Positions 62,119-64,000 of a stretch of 64,000 bases of DNA are shown one piece after another. The translations under genes and the position numbers were made by a program. The stretch is from Mesorhizobium sp. M2D.F.Ca.ET.226.01.1.1. GTDB taxonomy: Bacteria; Pseudomonadota; Alphaproteobacteria; Rhizobiales; Rhizobiaceae. How positions within the stretch are numbered: the stretch's first letter is position 1; each line of letters opens with the position of its first letter. The notes beneath the pieces were generated by a model. That model was not told the origin of the DNA, made no database searches, and saw only the letters and a list, made by a program, of their open reading frames with translations. The stretch spans positions 62,001-126,000 of the forward strand of contig NZ_RZOY02000009.1 in NCBI RefSeq assembly GCF_004022705.2, given 5' to 3'.

Positions 62119-63102
62119 TCAGTTGATTTCGAGCGGCCGGTCCTGGCTAGCGATCATCGCGCCGATGGCGTCGGTGTTCTCAGGCGTCGACTGGAAGCCC
62201 ATCGTGGCTTCCTGCGGCGCGTTGGGCACGGAGGTGATGTAGCGGCCCTTGATCGTACCGCCGAAACGCGAGGCGTCCGGTTCGGCCATCGGCTCCTGCA
62301 TCGCCACGACCGTCTGCTTTTGAACGAGGCGGCCGGATTTCTGCGACGGCGCCGCGGCGGCCGTCACATAGGTCTGCTGCGCCGGAACGATTGCCGTGGC
62401 CGGAAGCGTCGGTTCGGCCGCGTCCGTCGCGACCTGCTTGGCCGGATCGGACCGTACGATCGTCTTGACCACCGGCTCGGCCGAAGCCATCAGCACGGGA
62501 GCGGTAGGATCGATCTTCTGCTGCTTGTCGGAGGCCATGGCGACCATCGGCTCGTCCGGCAGCGGCTGCCAGTTGCGGCCCCGCTTCTCATAAAAGGCGT
62601 TGCCGCCGGCCACCATGGTGTAATGCATGTTCTTGTAAGGGAAGTGCAGGCCGGCGGTGTGGAAATACATCGTGTTCTTGAGCTTGGCCTTGCGCTCGCC
62701 CTTGAGCACGGCATCCGCCGCTGCTTCGACATCTGGCAGCGCCCGCGAATTCATCGGCCGCGTCAGCACGCCCGGAGCGAACTGGCCCGGCTCGCCGACC
62801 ACCTCGCAGATGGTGTTGCCGTGCTGGCCCGAGCGCAGCCGGTTCATGACCACCGTGCCGACGGCGATCATGCCGTCGCGGCTCGACCGGTTGGACTCGA
62901 AGAACATCGCCCTTTGCAGGCATTCCTTGTCCTTCAGCGAGTGGCTGGTACGGGTGGTGAGAAAGCTCGGCGTGAGTGCGTCGGTCAGGCCCAACACCGA
63001 CATGCCATGGGAGGAAGTGGTCTGGCTGCAGCCGGCCAGGAGCAAGGGGGAAGCGGCGATGCCGATAAGCAGCAGCGGCGTCTTCCATCGCGTCGCGATC
63101 AC
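62119..63102 (-). CDS. Cell-wall hydrolase (SleB/Hydrolase_2 family) lipoprotein
   Basis: A 327-residue protein with lipobox LLLAGCSQ and a SleB-like Hydrolase_2 domain: ECLQRAMFFESNRSSRDGMIAVGTVVMNRL (catalytic Glu in FFES), ICEVVGEPGQFAPGVL, KNTMYFHTAGLHFPY. The C-terminal third is Ala/Pro/Thr/Val-rich and probably unstructured. A GTG start at 63102 is preferred to TTG 63105. It stands between ybaB and recR. Confidence 0.88.
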   Translation of the reverse strand: MIATRWKTPLLLIGIAASPLLLAGCSQTTSSHGMSVLGLTDALTPSFLTTRTSHSLKDKECLQRAMFFESNRSSRDGMIAVGTVVMNRLRSGQHGNTICEVVGEPGQFAPGVLTRPMNSRALPDVEAAADAVLKGERKAKLKNTMYFHTAGLHFPYKNMHYTMVAGGNAFYEKRGRNWQPLPDEPMVAMASDKQQKIDPTAPVLMASAEPVVKTIVRSDPAKQVATDAAEPTLPATAIVPAQQTYVTAAAAPSQKSGRLVQKQTVVAMQEPMAEPDASRFGGTIKGRYITSVPNAPQEATMGFQSTPENTDAIGAMIASQDRPLEIN

Positions 63103-63319
63103 CAAAAAAGCCTCATGTCCAGATGCCAGCCCGCCCCGAGATGTGGCAAGAATGAGACTCTTTCGGGCAAAAAGATGGCTAGAGGGTTAGCAACTTCTGG
63201 ACTTGGGTAAAACTTTATGAATGTCGCGAAATGAGCTCGTGAGCATTGCCGGCAAAATGGTTAACAACGCGCTCAGCGCTCGATTTCCGTTCATAATCAA
63301 TTAACTGGCGGACGCCGGC

Positions 63320-63643
63320 TCAGAACGGCAATTTCATTCCAGGCGGAATCGGCAAGCCTGCCGTCAACGCCTTGGTCTTCTCCTGCATGACCTGCTCGAC
63401 CTTATTTTTGGCGTCATTGTGGGCGGCCAGGATGAGGTCCTCGAGGATCTCGGCCTCGTCGGCCTTGATCAGCGACGGATCGATCTTCAGCGCCTTCATT
63501 TCGAACTTGCCGGTGAGCGTGATGCTGACCAGGCCGCCGCCGGCCTGGCCGGTGGCTTCGAGCGTGGCGATCTCATCCTGCATGGCCTGGAACTTGGCCT
63601 GCATTTCCTTCGCCTTGCCCATCAGGCCGAGAAGATCTTTCAT
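63320..63643 (-). CDS. ybaB: YbaB/EbfC nucleoid-associated protein
   Basis: A 107-residue DNA-binding protein: MKDLLGLMGKAKEMQAKFQAMQDEIATLEATGQAGGGLVSITLTGKFEMKALKIDPSL and C-terminal GLPIPPGMKLPF. It follows dnaX, its usual neighbour, with a short type B repeat between. Dimeric YbaB binds DNA and is linked with nucleoid organisation. Confidence 0.96.
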   Translation of the reverse strand: MKDLLGLMGKAKEMQAKFQAMQDEIATLEATGQAGGGLVSITLTGKFEMKALKIDPSLIKADEAEILEDLILAAHNDAKNKVEQVMQEKTKALTAGLPIPPGMKLPF

Positions 63644-63674
63644 CCTTGTGGTTCCTCTTTGTTTGCTTGCAGGT

Positions 63675-63710
63675 GTGATCCGACCGGAATCGGCCGTGGA
63701 TCATGCTCTA
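63675..63710 (+). repeat. Short type B-related repeat forming the dnaX stop
   Basis: gtgatcc (63675-63681) faces ggatcat (63698-63704), and the right edge reads catgctcta, identical to the edge of the copy at phoH. On the minus strand the edge TAGAGCATGATCC supplies the dnaX TAG stop codon (63710-63708). Confidence 0.65.
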
Positions 63711-64000
63711 GATTTCGTCGTCGTCGGCCGCGGGCTCGACCGGCACCTCGGCCTCTTCCACGTCCGGTACGTCCGGGATGCGCACGTCGATGATCTTGGC
63801 GCCGGGAAAGCGGGCCAGAATGGCGGCGACCGTCGGATCGCTCCTGGCATCGGAGAAGGCGTTCTCGCGCTTCGTCGTCTCCATTTCGGCCAATGTCTGG
63901 CCGCCCTCTTCCTTCGACAGCGACACCAACCAGTTGCGGCCGGTCCAGGCGCGCAGCTTGGTGGTCAGATCGTTGAGCAGCATCTTTGGCGCGTCGTCGG
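63708..64000 (-). CDS. dnaX: DNA polymerase III tau/gamma subunit DnaX (C-terminal end only)
   Basis: The frame is open to the right edge of the window (DDAPK precedes the internal ATG at 63983), and what is seen, MLLNDLTTKLRAWTGRNWLVSLSKEEGGQTLAEMET..., is the tau C-terminal domain that binds the Pol III alpha subunit. It ends in an acidic tail (VEEAEVPVEPAADDDEI). Position next to ybaB-recR supports the call. The start and ATPase domain lie outside the window. Confidence 0.9.
   Translation of the reverse strand, partial: DDAPKMLLNDLTTKLRAWTGRNWLVSLSKEEGGQTLAEMETTKRENAFSDARSDPTVAAILARFPGAKIIDVRIPDVPDVEEAEVPVEPAADDDEI

Noticed and set aside
60144..63105. Phage lysis module (transglycosylase plus cell-wall hydrolase)
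   Set aside because: Both have chromosomal envelope-protein signals (Sec signal, lipobox) and are interleaved with recR and ybaB-dnaX; no holin or phage genes are present.

Overview
The window reads as chromosome of an alphaproteobacterium of the order Hyphomicrobiales (Rhizobiales), most likely Mesorhizobium or a close Phyllobacteriaceae relative. This is inferred from high GC with G/C-rich third positions, an irr gene beside fabA-fabB-fabI, a tsaB-rimI-olsA-miaB-phoH-ybeY-corC-lnt-XRE-metK-trmB string that matches my recollection of rhizobial gene order, and two families of rhizobial-type palindromic intergenic repeats. Nothing was searched against a database.

Layout. 1-3.9 kb: dnaA (cut by the left edge), dnaN, recF. 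4-7.5 kb: a tight plus-strand run of a MoeB-like adenylyltransferase, a GNAT, the two subunits of an aconitase-X dehydratase and a second GNAT. 7.5-13.3 kb: a 2-hydroxyacid dehydrogenase, an SH3 protein, a DUF4260 protein, the iron regulator irr, and the unsaturated fatty-acid genes fabA-fabB-fabI. 13.4-15 kb: a GGDEF/EAL protein with a degenerate GGDEF site. 15-27.4 kb (minus strand): rsmC-like, pnp, rpsO, corA, truB, rbfA, infB, ylxR, nusA, rimP, a translation/RNA-processing superoperon whose rimP leader carries a promoter followed by an intrinsic terminator. 27.5-28.1 kb: a ParE/RelE-CopG toxin-antitoxin pair. 28.4-39.7 kb (minus): the trmB to tsaB housekeeping string with a frameshifted VOC gene inside it.

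39.8-47.5 kb is the most distinctive region. Read in transcription order on the minus strand it holds an imelysin (IrpA-like), bacterioferritin-associated ferredoxin, bacterioferritin, a di-heme oxidoreductase, a second imelysin lacking the GxHxxE histidine, and a Tat-exported DUF1513 protein. A plus-strand FAD-dependent ferredoxin reductase diverges from it. Between the two transcription units lies one near-ideal Irr-type ICE palindrome, whose half-sites double as the -10 hexamers of both predicted divergent promoters. The regulator gene (irr) is in the same window. The locus therefore looks like a combined periplasmic iron-handling, iron-storage and iron-release unit under one Irr switch.

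47.5-54.3 kb: a GABA-type aminotransferase, then a two-adaptor RND efflux operon. 54.3-59.9 kb: a small unknown protein and a five-gene Dpp/Opp-type ABC importer. 60.1-64 kb: lytic transglycosylase, recR, cell-wall hydrolase, ybaB and the 3' end of dnaX.

The intergenic spaces carry repeated hairpins. The larger family (CATG-tipped, about 48 nt) shows compensatory base changes between copies, and four copies abut or form the stop codon of the neighbouring gene (phoH, dnaX, miaB, DUF4260). I saw no tRNA, rRNA, CRISPR array, insertion sequence or prophage in the window.
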